From Leptospira alexanderi serovar Manhao 3 str. L 60 (GTDB lineage: Bacteria; Spirochaetota; Leptospiria; Leptospirales; Leptospiraceae), in contig NZ_AHMT02000053.1 of assembly GCF_000243815.2 (NCBI RefSeq), positions 157,501 to 187,500 of the forward strand: a stretch of 30,000 bases of DNA, written 5' to 3'. The notes beneath the pieces are model-generated. The model saw only the letters and a list, made by a program, of their open reading frames with translations. It made no database searches and was not told where the DNA came from. A program made the translations under genes and the position numbers. Positions 1 through 30,000 of this stretch are shown here, one piece after another (positions within the stretch are counted from its first letter, which is position 1; each line of letters begins with the position of its first letter).

Positions 1-203
<203 letters not shown>

Positions 204-245
204 ACTTTGTCGAACTATATTATATGTTTTTTGCGATGGACTTAG

Positions 246-3210
<2,965 letters not shown>

Positions 3211-3500
3211 ATCTTTTACGGGTTTCGATCTGCTTCGTGCGGAATGTTTTTTTATTTTCCTTTTAAAACTGGAATTGGATTTTTAAGGATATTTTGGAAT
3301 TGCAAAAATGTGGGACTCTTCTCTTTTGAATCTGCTTGTTATAGATGAACTCTTCTGAGCTGGAGTTCCCACAGGATTTTGCCGCGTTAGGGATGCGGAG
3401 AGCTTTTGTAAGAGTTCCCACATTTCCACGGATTGAATTTGATTTGACGGAAGCGGTTTTCGCAGGTCCGAAGCGAACTCGCTAGCAGCTCGGACCCCCA
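3211..3500. other. Gene-free spacer with an inverted-repeat element
   Basis: No convincing gene. Open frames here (for example on the minus strand at 3283-3516) run through repeat sequence and have no family character. A near-perfect 15-base inverted repeat is present: AAATGTGGGACTCT at 3306-3319 against AGAGTTCCCACATTT at 3411-3425, differing by one base insertion. A third GAGTTCCCACA lies at 3363-3373. This looks like a small decayed repetitive element upstream of comEC. Confidence 0.5.
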
Positions 3501-3816
3501 ATAACGTTACCCACAAGTACTTGGATCCGAAGATAAATCTGTCGGAATTACTACAAATCCTCTGTGAAACTTACGTTCCACAACGCGACCCATAGGAAGC
3601 GTTGTGCCTGAGTTTTCTTCGAGCGATCTATGGAGAGCGAGATGCTGAGTTTTCCTGATTTTTTTTGTGTGTGTGGAAAGGTTCGGGAGATTTTTCTCTA
3701 TTAGAAAATCATACTTTTTGCAAGTAAAAAGCCTCATTCTTGCCGGAACACTTGAAAAATATCAGTTTTTGATCCTTATGATCCAAAAAGCCTTCTTAAT
3801 TTGTGGGTAACGTTAT
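3501..3816. mobile_element. MITE-like element, copy 1, with perfect 16-bp terminal inverted repeats
   Basis: A 316-base non-coding element is bounded by ATAACGTTACCCACAA (3501-3516) and its exact reverse complement (3801-3816). No transposase frame fits inside. A second copy lies at 23404-23745 with long blocks of near identity, for example TTGGATCCGAAGATAAATCT, AGGAAGCGTTGTGCCTGAGT and GAAAAATATCAGTTTTTGAT. Copy 1 carries an extra internal segment between two CTGAGTTTTC repeats (about 3609-3658). Shared ends, a shared interior and no coding capacity fit a miniature inverted-repeat transposable element, but no target-site duplication is obvious at the borders. Confidence 0.65.
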
Positions 3817-3863
3817 GGGCCTCTGCCTTACGGTGGGGAACCGCCCGGAAATCTACCGACAAA

Positions 3864-4738
3864 TTATTCGCTTTTGGAAGTTTGGGTTTTGCCTTTTTGC
3901 TCTAGCCTTTTTTGTGCGGATCTCAATTCCGCATCCGCAATCAACAAGGTCCATTCCGGAAAATGTCTAACTAAAAAATATTGAAGCCAGGAATCCCAGG
4001 TAGCGTATCCTAAAAACTTCCTTTTAGGCAACCAGTTTATAAATGCGTTCGTCACTTTTTCCACGGAATGAACCGCGTTGATCGCAGAACCCATTTCGAT
4101 CTCCTTTGCGAGATCGGGTTTATCCTGATTTTCTTTTTCAAACCGGGGGTATCGGTAGTTGGAGGAAGAAAAACTTTCACTCGAATTCCATGAATCATCA
4201 TTTCCTGCCGCAAAGATTGTGCAAAACCAGTAATCGCAAATTTACTCGCAGAATACGCTCCGTAACCGTATATGGAAAACGTAGCGAGCATGGAAGAGAC
4301 GAGTACGATGTCTCCGTACTTTTGTTTTAGAAAATGATCTTGAAAGGCTCGAACCAAGTTGACGTGTCCGAAAAAATTCACATCCATCAATTGATAAAAG
4401 TCCGATTCTTTTAAGTCACCGATTTTTCCCGCTTTCGCATAACCGCTGTTACAGATGAGAAGATCCAGTCCGCTTAAAACTTTTAGGGCCTTTTTTGCGG
4501 CCTTTTGAACTTGTTCGGATTTGGAGACGTCCGCAATCGCAAAGTCAAAGATTGCGTTTTTGTGGCCTATTTCTTTCAATTCCTCTACGGTCGCTTTGAG
4601 GGTTTTTTCATTTCTGGCCGAGAGAACCACGCTTGCGCCCCGTTTTGCGAATTCTATGGCGAGTCCCTTGCCGATTCCGGAGGAACCTCCGGAAATAAAA
4701 ACTTTTTTGCCTGCAAATTGGGGACGGTTCGATTTCAT
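3864..4738 (-). pseudogene. Short-chain dehydrogenase/reductase, frameshifted
   Basis: An NAD(P)-dependent oxidoreductase of the SDR fold, nearest in style to 3-ketodihydrosphingosine reductases. The N-terminal frame (4738 down to about 4130) carries the cofactor motif GGSSGIGKG (17-25), NSGYA near 97-101, a catalytic Ser at 148-149 and YSASK with Tyr162 and Lys166. After residue 205 or so the frame runs into an unrelated Arg-rich tail and stops at 4052. The true continuation (ENQDKPDLAKEIEMG, then HSVEKVTNAFINWLP) lies in the -1 frame and ends at 3864. The break falls in the A-rich run at 4129-4138 (AAAAAGAAAA on the coding strand); one more A would restore one frame of about 291 residues. 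It could be a real loss, a slippage site or a sequencing error. The catalytic domain is intact; the missing part normally shapes the substrate pocket. Confidence 0.75.
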
Positions 4739-4766
4739 ATTCGATGTTTTTCCCTTTTAGTACTGT

Positions 4767-4834
4767 TTCCGAAATATTTCTGCGATCGATTCTACAATAA
4801 ATAGAATCGATTTAATAAATTTGAATATTCGGAA
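4767..4834. terminator. Nested hairpin after the ABC permease gene
   Basis: The inner arms ATCGATTCTA (4785-4794) and TAGAATCGAT (4802-4811) are a perfect 10-base pair with a 7-base loop. The outer arms TTCCGAAATATT (4767-4778) and AATATTCGGAA (4824-4834) pair with one bulge. The structure begins two bases beyond the permease stop and lies upstream of the SDR gene. A transcription terminator or processing hairpin is likely; the usual U run is absent. Confidence 0.45.
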
Positions 4835-4835
4835 T

Positions 4836-6535
<1,700 letters not shown>

Positions 6536-6806
6536 ATTCTTCCTTACTCTTAATGACTTAAATTCGTTTGAGCAGAATGTCTAATGTACCAAATCCCCTT
6601 TCTCAAGCCAGCATCATTTCGATTTTTTAAATTGGATTTGTAATGCGGTTTTTATCGAATTCTTCTTTCGAGAGGAGCGGGAAGTCGATTCGTAAAATCC
6701 TGAGAATGCACAAACCGATGCGGAATTTGGAACGTAATCTCTTGAATCGGAGTATGAATAATGGCCGTTTTATGTTCTATGTTTTGTTAAGAGATTTTGG
6801 CCCGTT

Positions 6807-16761
<9,955 letters not shown>

Positions 16762-17051
16762 ACGAGTTTGCAAATTCGTTTCTTCAATTTTCTGAAATAG
16801 GCGTCGATATACGGTAGAAGCCTTCGGTTTTTACCGAAGATAAAAAAATTGCAGCAAGCCATCTCAGTTGCGTCTTACGTGCGTTTTCGCAAATTCGATC
16901 GCGCGCGGACACCATCTGCTATCAAAAAGCAATTATATAAGGTTGAGATCTATTTTTTTTAAAGTGATTTCTAAACTTCTGGAAGCGTTTTTTTTCGTTT
17001 ACAAACTTTTCTTTGCGGAATTCCATAGGGCAAAATTGGGGAGAACTGAAT
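16762..17051 (+). other. Spacer after recQ with a small hairpin
   Basis: No gene recognised. A 7-base-pair hairpin, CTTCGGT (16822-16828) with ACCGAAG (16833-16839), sits 60 bases after recQ; it is followed by A residues rather than T, so a terminator for recQ is doubtful. The right end is T-rich and leads into the ribosome binding site GGGGAGAA before 17052, and presumably holds the promoter of the next gene. Confidence 0.35.
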
Positions 17052-17594
17052 ATGAGGATTTTATCATATATTTTAGCGGGATTTGTCGCTTTGATCGTAA
17101 TACTTACGTTTGTTGCTCCGAAAGAATTACGTTTAGAAAGGGAAATAGTAATCAATCGACCAAAGGGAATCGTTTTTGCGGAATTGAAACTTTTGAAAAA
17201 TCACGAACAATGGAACGCTTGGTCCAAAAAGGATCCGCAAATGAAAAAGGAATTTAAGGGAACGGACGGTGCGGTTGGATTCATTTCTTCCTGGGAAAGT
17301 GAAAATCCCGAAGTGGGGACTGCGGAGCAGGAAATCACGAACATAATAGACGGAGAACGACTTGAAACCCGGATTCGTTTTAAAAAACCGTTTGAGGCGA
17401 ATTTCGATTCTTATCTAACAACTGTTTCTGTAAATGAAAATCAGACGAGGGTGCTGATCGGTATGTCGGATCAAATGTCTTTTCCGATGACCGTAATCAG
17501 TTTTATCGTTAATGTTTGTTTCGACCAACAACAGAAAATCATCAAAAATATGGACGATAGTTTGAACAACCTTAAGAATCAACTCGAAAAATAA
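17052..17594 (+). CDS. Membrane-anchored SRPBCC-domain protein
   Basis: A 180-residue protein with one N-terminal membrane helix (ILAGFVALIVILTF, residues 6-19 or so), then a START-like SRPBCC domain starting EREIVINRPKGIVFAEL. Signature-like pieces are HEQWNAWSKKDPQMKKEF and a C-terminal helix DDSLNNLKNQLEK. SRPBCC domains bind hydrophobic ligands in a deep pocket; no enzyme activity is implied. ATG 17052 is preferred over an upstream in-frame codon because GGGGAGAA lies just before it. It is a paralogue of the gene at 17964-18512: both have the anchor, the same WxxW..K.DP.MKK block and the same tail. The two converge. Confidence 0.8.
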   Translation: MRILSYILAGFVALIVILTFVAPKELRLEREIVINRPKGIVFAELKLLKNHEQWNAWSKKDPQMKKEFKGTDGAVGFISSWESENPEVGTAEQEITNIIDGERLETRIRFKKPFEANFDSYLTTVSVNENQTRVLIGMSDQMSFPMTVISFIVNVCFDQQQKIIKNMDDSLNNLKNQLEK

Positions 17595-17963
17595 TAGAGC
17601 CAAGTCTTAAAACTTTAGTGGGCTAATGATAGGAGTTCCTATCTCGGACGGTTTTGAAACCGGCTTCGAGTTTAACTTGTTCGGACTTAAAGTCGCCATC
17701 GGGAATGACTTTTCGACCGAAGATGCGTGTGTTACCTTCGACCGAAATTTTTTGACTTGTTCGGACTCCGAATCTGTTTCAAAGAAGCGTTTTCTTAGGC
17801 GGTTCTTTTTCTAAAATCCAGTGTGATTTTCCCGATCCGTCGTATTCATTCGTTTTTTCGGTTCAGCTCGGACTTTGGCCGGAAAGTTCCGGAAAAATTT
17901 ACATTAGTATATTCAAAAATACATATATACTAAATCTCGAAACGGCTGTTGAATTCCATCGTC
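17595..17963. other. Spacer between converging SRPBCC genes, with short repeats and a hairpin
   Basis: No convincing gene. ACTTGTTCGGACT occurs twice, 80 bases apart (17675-17687 and 17755-17767), and TTCGACCGAA also occurs twice (17712-17721, 17737-17746). On the minus strand part of this reads as protein-like text (FGRKVIPDGDFKSEQVK) ending at a stop near 17626, but no start or family was found, so a decayed gene end is only possible. An AT-rich hairpin, TTAGTATAT (17904-17912) with ATATACTAA (17925-17933), lies just past the end of the minus-strand gene and may serve it as a terminator. Confidence 0.4.
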
Positions 17964-18526
<563 letters not shown>

Positions 18527-18532
18527 GAATTT

Positions 18533-18727
18533 TTAACTTTTTTGTTTTGCCGGGTATTCTACCAGGTGATCCATAGCTTACTTGATCGAGACCTTCGATC
18601 TGTATTTCTCGACGGCTTCGTTTCGTTCTTCTACTTTTTTAAAGAGCATCAACATGTGCAAAGTGGTTTTCCATTTTGCGTCCTTTATAGGACCTTGTAT
18701 TTGCGCTTTTTGTGTTGGGGAACTCTT
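18533..18727 (-). pseudogene. Decayed AHSA1/SRPBCC gene, C-terminal fragment
   Basis: Between two SRPBCC genes a minus-strand frame reads GPIKDAKWKTTLHMLMLF, then KKVEERNEAVEKY, then a TAA at 18578-18580, then continues in the same frame as AMDHLVEYPAKQKS to a stop at 18533-18535. This matches the usual end of AHSA1-type SRPBCC proteins, where a strand of the type KTTLTLHMLF is followed by a helix of the type EERDxxVKEYGAxEGxxQTLxRLxEYL. The start, the first two thirds of the domain and the central stop codon make this a pseudogene. It lies directly after an intact AHSA1 gene, so a tandem family member has been lost. Family match is from memory. Confidence 0.6.
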
Positions 18728-18731
18728 TTAT

Positions 18732-19217
<486 letters not shown>

Positions 19218-19297
19218 TTTGATTCTCCTTTCTTTTTTCAATTTCATAATGAAATGTTCGCTTTACGGTTTGCCCCGAACCCCGAATTTTCTACTGC

Positions 19298-19366
19298 AAA
19301 AAGACCCAGAAAGTTGTAAGCTCTGTGTCATAACACTTTCGGTTCAGAGAGTAGAATGACTGGGTC
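19298..19366 (-). terminator. Structured terminator or attenuator between doxX-like and AHSA1 genes
   Basis: On the minus strand, GACCCAG (19366-19360) pairs with CTGGGTC (19309-19303), immediately followed by five T (19302-19298). Inside, GAAAGT (19340-19335) pairs with ACTTTC (19314-19309). The stem-plus-T-run layout lies between the doxX-like stop and the AHSA1 start, so it may end or attenuate the arsR-doxX transcript before AHSA1. The loop is long, and the fold is a prediction by eye. Confidence 0.4.
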
Positions 19367-19406
19367 GTTTTAAAACGGGTAAGAATATTAGTAAATTTGA
19401 TTTTTC

Positions 19407-19779
<373 letters not shown>

Positions 19780-19799
<20 letters not shown>

Positions 19800-20166
19800 A
19801 GTCTGTTTTCCTTTCTTGGTTTGTTTGTATTTTTTGAAGTTCTTGTAAATACTCGTCCAGACGGTCCAATCTGGCTTCCCAAATCTGTCGGTATTCGTCG
19901 ACCCAGTTCGCTACTTCTTTCAAAGGCCCGGTCTCCAGGCGAGCCGGTCTCCATTGAGCTTCCCGGCCCCGGGAAATAAGACCTGCTTTTTCCAACACTT
20001 TGAGATGTTTTGTGATTGCTGGAAGACTCATGGAAAATGGTTCCGCAAGTTGCTTCACAGTGATTTCTCCATACCGAAGAGATGCCAGAATTTTGCGGCG
20101 AGTCGGGTCCGCTAAGGCCGCAAAGGTAAGACTAAGCTGATCTGTTTTCTCTTCTTGGTGAACCAT
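19780..20166 (-). CDS. ArsR-family transcriptional regulator
   Basis: A 128-residue winged-helix repressor. The segment LTFAALADPTRRKILASL opens the domain, followed by the helix-turn-helix VKQLAEPFSMSLPAITKHLKVLEKAGLI (about residues 37-64, given here in part: SLPAITKHL is the recognition helix) and a wing SRGREAQWRP. The metal-binding CxC of ArsR/SmtB metal sensors is absent, so it belongs to the non-metal subgroup usually found with SRPBCC genes. The C-terminal helix YRQIWEARLDRLDEYL probably aids dimer formation. It leads the arsR-doxX pair and probably represses it. The start at 20166 has no strong ribosome binding site. Confidence 0.92.
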
Positions 20167-20174
20167 GCAGTTAA

Positions 20175-20190
20175 TTAACTTATAGGTTAA
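20175..20190. promoter_or_regulatory. Candidate ArsR operator
   Basis: TTAACTTATAGGTTAA is an imperfect 16-base palindrome (arms TTAAC and GTTAA) eight bases upstream of the arsR-type start. ArsR repressors usually bind such palindromes over their own promoter. Position and symmetry are seen; binding is inference. Confidence 0.35.
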
Positions 20191-20892
20191 ATTAGGTCAC
20201 TTGAAATTTTTGTCAAATCCTTTTCTACAAAAGAATTGTGAGAGTATGTTAATTGAGTGGATAGTTTAACAAATGGTCTCTAAAAAGTTAAAAAGTCCAC
20301 TCAAATCCTTTATTTTTTTAATAAATTGATCATTTGTATCAACTATTTATTGTGTCGCATTTTGGTTACTTAAGGGATTGCTTAAGTTCTTCTCGTTTTG
20401 AAGATCGAAATTTTTCCTTTTTACAATTTGATCGAAATCAAAAATGAAAAAATCTTTGAATACCATGCTCGAAGCCAGTATCGCTTCAATCTGCAAAGAA
20501 AAATATTATATTTTTTGTATATTCTAAAATATTCATCCTTGGAATCATATCGCATTGTGGGACTTTCAGAGCTCAATACGTTAGAGTTGTTGAAAAATTA
20601 ATTTTCCATTGGTTTCCGTTTTATTGAAACGGACGATTGAAGCAGTTTTGTTAAACTTCATCATTGAATTTTTCAACAACTCTATTTTCTATTGGATCGC
20701 AACATAATGATCGCTTTCGCATCGGTTATACCGAACTTACGTCAAATTAAGAAACTGCTAAGTTTTTAGTTGCCGAAAGAATCATTCGAAGTTTAAAATC
20801 TGAATTTCGTTTTAACACGTTTGAATTTGTGAATCTTAGTATTTTATAAATTAGGCGTTTACCGATTTTCGCATCGTCTCAAATTGGAAAAA
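20191..20892. repeat. Gene-poor region with three inverted repeats
   Basis: About 700 AT-rich bases without a clear gene. Three inverted repeats stand out. First, an 18-base pair with three mismatches (20253-20270 and 20287-20304, TTGAGTGGA at the outer ends), followed by a T-rich stretch. Second, ACTTAAG/CTTAAGT (20368-20374, 20381-20387). Third, a perfect 17-base pair AGAGTTGTTGAAAAATT (20583-20599) with its complement at 20667-20683, enclosing a 7-base-pair hairpin (20615-20633). The third resembles the ends of a tiny mobile element. A TTG-initiated frame at 20398-20601 (66 residues, rich in Ile, Tyr and Lys) ends inside that repeat; I do not consider it an established gene. Confidence 0.45.
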
Positions 20893-22297
<1,405 letters not shown>

Positions 22298-22337
22298 TTC
22301 AAAATAACGGAGGAAAATTGAAAAAAGCAAACCTTTT

Positions 22338-23403
<1,066 letters not shown>

Positions 23404-23405
<2 letters not shown>

Positions 23406-23745
23406 AACGTTACCCACAAATACTTGGATCCGAAGATAAATCTGTCGGAATTGCGACAAAATCCCCCCGTGAAACTTAGTTCCCACAACGCGCCCCTTAG
23501 GAAGCGTTGTGCCTGAGTTTCCCCTTATTTTTGGGTGGGGGTGGAGGTGGAAAGGTTCGGGAAATTTTTCTCTATCAGAAAATGATACTTCTCGCAAGTA
23601 AAAAGCTTTATTCTCGTCGGAACACTTGCGTTTTATTGTATGTAAAGTTCTATCCACTAAAATCTAACCCCTAATCACTAACACGTCGGAACACCTGAAA
23701 AATATCAGTTTTTGATCCCAAAAGCCTTCTTAATTTATGAGTAAC
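23404..23745. mobile_element. MITE-like element, copy 2, with an internal insertion
   Basis: It starts with the same 16-base end as copy 1 (ATAACGTTACCCACAA, 23404-23419) and keeps its interior in order. The far end is decayed: TTATGAGTAAC (23735-23745) in place of TTGTGGGTAAC. It lacks the extra segment of copy 1. It instead carries about 56 extra bases between two near-identical 13-base copies of GTCGGAACAC(T/C)TG (23616-23628, 23685-23697). The rest of the spacer to 23838 holds short CACTAA-type repeats and then the ribosome binding region of ccmA. Confidence 0.6.
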
Positions 23746-23838
23746 ACCTAACCACTAATTCCTAACACCTATCCACTAGAAAAAACGCATTGTAAATTCC
23801 GTTTCTGAAGAGACTCTGGTTTCATAAGAGGAACCGTT

Positions 23839-25129
<1,291 letters not shown>

Positions 25130-25130
25130 A

Positions 25131-25167
<37 letters not shown>

Positions 25168-25171
25168 GCGA

Positions 25172-25877
<706 letters not shown>

Positions 25878-25883
25878 AAAATT

Positions 25884-28751
<2,868 letters not shown>

Positions 28752-28919
28752 GTCGAGTTTCGAGTTAAAAACTCCGCATAGTAGGAGTCAGTGTATAGAA
28801 ATCAGGGTTCAGTTACTTTTTCCTAATAGATGGATTAGACTTTAACTTTTCCTCTTCTGTAAATTTACTGAAATCTGATCTCTGAAATCTATCCACTAAA
28901 ATGTAAATCGAATTTCTCG

Positions 28920-29057
28920 TTACCGAATATTCTCTACTACCTCGGCGATTGTCGTCACTTTGGTTTCTATATCCGTCACGATTTGACGTTTCAGCGGTTC
29001 ACTGAATCTTCGTAACTGGCGGCTCGATTCTTCTCTCAGTTGTTGTTTTTTGTTCAT
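28920..29057 (-). pseudogene. Truncated IS3-type transposase OrfA fragment
   Basis: A 45-residue frame starts at ATG 29057 and stops at 28920-28922. It has the N-terminal helix pattern of an OrfA-like transposase: a basic lead (KKQQLREESSRQLRRF), then SEPLKRQIVTDIETKVTTIAEV, shown here only in part (FSEPLKRQIV, TTIAEV). In intact relatives the helix-turn-helix continues (YxVSxxxVYRW); here it is cut short after VVENIR. No orfB or terminal repeats are nearby. It is probably a relic of an insertion sequence; the family call is from memory. Confidence 0.5.
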
Positions 29058-29060
29058 TTT

Positions 29061-29086
29061 CCCTTTTTTTCAGGTGAAAAAAAGGG
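29061..29086. repeat. Perfect 12-base-pair hairpin upstream of the transposase fragment
   Basis: CCCTTTTTTTCA (29061-29072) and TGAAAAAAAGGG (29075-29086) are exact complements with a 2-base spacer. Read on the minus strand, the second arm contains the AAAGGG that would be the ribosome binding site of the ATG at 29057, so the hairpin could hide it. Read the other way it is also a candidate terminator. Confidence 0.5.
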
Positions 29087-29269
29087 CAACGTATTTCAGG
29101 CAAAGACAACCTGACTCCTGATCGCTGACTCCTAACATCGACGGGTTTTGGGAGGGGCTTTAAGTGAATACAGTCCCTTAAAAGTCGTACGAGTGGCCCG
29201 CAGGGAAATTAAAAAAGTTAAAGCCAAAGCTTCCCAAAAGCGAAAATGTGGGGGAAGAGAGTGATACAA

Positions 29270-30000
<731 letters not shown>

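Larger units (their letters stand above)
28752..29269. other. Gene-poor spacer with IS remnant, hairpin and short repeats
   Basis: Apart from the transposase remnant and the 12-base-pair hairpin listed separately, no gene is supported. At 28888-28906 the sequence TCTATCCACTAAAATGTAA matches 23649-23667 at 18 of 19 positions. The stretch 29150-29255 is GC-richer than its surroundings and non-coding in all frames that I checked; a GGGGGAAGAG ribosome binding site closes the region before 29270. Confidence 0.4.

Noticed and set aside
3283..3737. Minus-strand frames of 76-77 residues
   Set aside because: They run through the inverted-repeat elements, and similar text in the second copy is fused to the TPR frame, so they are repeat translation, not genes.
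4129..4138. Programmed -1 ribosomal frameshift in the SDR gene
   Set aside because: The sequence at the break is G AAA AAG, which lacks the X XXY YYZ pattern needed for efficient double slippage (first base G, not A), and no strong hairpin was seen at the right distance downstream.
16822..16839. Terminator of recQ
   Set aside because: The hairpin is present, but it is followed by A residues rather than T on the plus strand; kept only as a hairpin within the spacer entry.
20398..20601. 66-residue plus-strand frame
   Set aside because: TTG start without a ribosome binding site, low-complexity composition, stop inside an inverted repeat, no family character.
23406..23657. N-terminal extension of the TPR protein
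   Set aside because: This part of the frame is element copy 2 read on the minus strand; the signal peptide lies further in.
23640..23780. CRISPR-like array from the CACTAA repeats
   Set aside because: Units are short, degenerate and irregularly spaced, with no unique equal-length spacers and no cas genes.

Overview
The window reads as chromosomal DNA of a spirochaete of the genus Leptospira, probably from the pathogenic group. The grounds are moderately AT-rich coding sequence, frequent TTG starts, RecBCD next to RecQ, stand-alone PurS/PurQ, and decayed interspersed repeats and IS remnants between genes. Genus is inferred from protein character only; no species is claimed.

Layout. 1-203 (+): tail of an unknown gene. 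246-3210 (-): rsmA behind a comEC-like gene. 3211-3863: gene-free, holding two inverted-repeat elements, one with perfect 16-bp ends. 3864-6535 (-): a short-chain dehydrogenase broken by a frameshift, then a YadG/YadH-type ABC exporter pair. 6807-15201 (-): a tightly coupled recC-recB-recD operon, with recQ reading away from it (15307-16761). 17052-20166: an ArsR-DoxX-AHSA1 cluster with two membrane-anchored SRPBCC proteins and a previously hidden AHSA1 pseudogene. 20167-20892: gene-poor and rich in inverted repeats. 20893-23405: an orphan Opp/Nik-type ATPase, a secreted coiled-coil protein and a secreted TPR protein. 23404-23745: a second copy of the 3501-3816 element. 23839-28751 (+): one compact gene string, ccmA-ccmB-ccmC (frameshifted)-receiver/PP2C phosphatase-purC-purS-purQ. 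28752-29269: a truncated transposase remnant and a strong hairpin. 29270-30000: start of an unknown secreted protein that runs off the window.

How genes work together. RecBCD and RecQ form a recombinational repair island. ArsR, DoxX and AHSA1 form a familiar self-regulated small-molecule or stress module. CcmABC would supply haem for cytochrome c maturation and is joined, with almost no spacing, to a signalling phosphatase and to three purine-biosynthesis genes.

I see no clearly new defence or mobile system. The observations most worth checking are the nine-A frameshift in ccmC, the ccm-signalling-pur gene string, the paired inverted-repeat elements (one of which supplies the apparent start codon of the TPR gene), and the decayed AHSA1 copy. 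Two A-run frameshifts in one window could also be sequencing errors.
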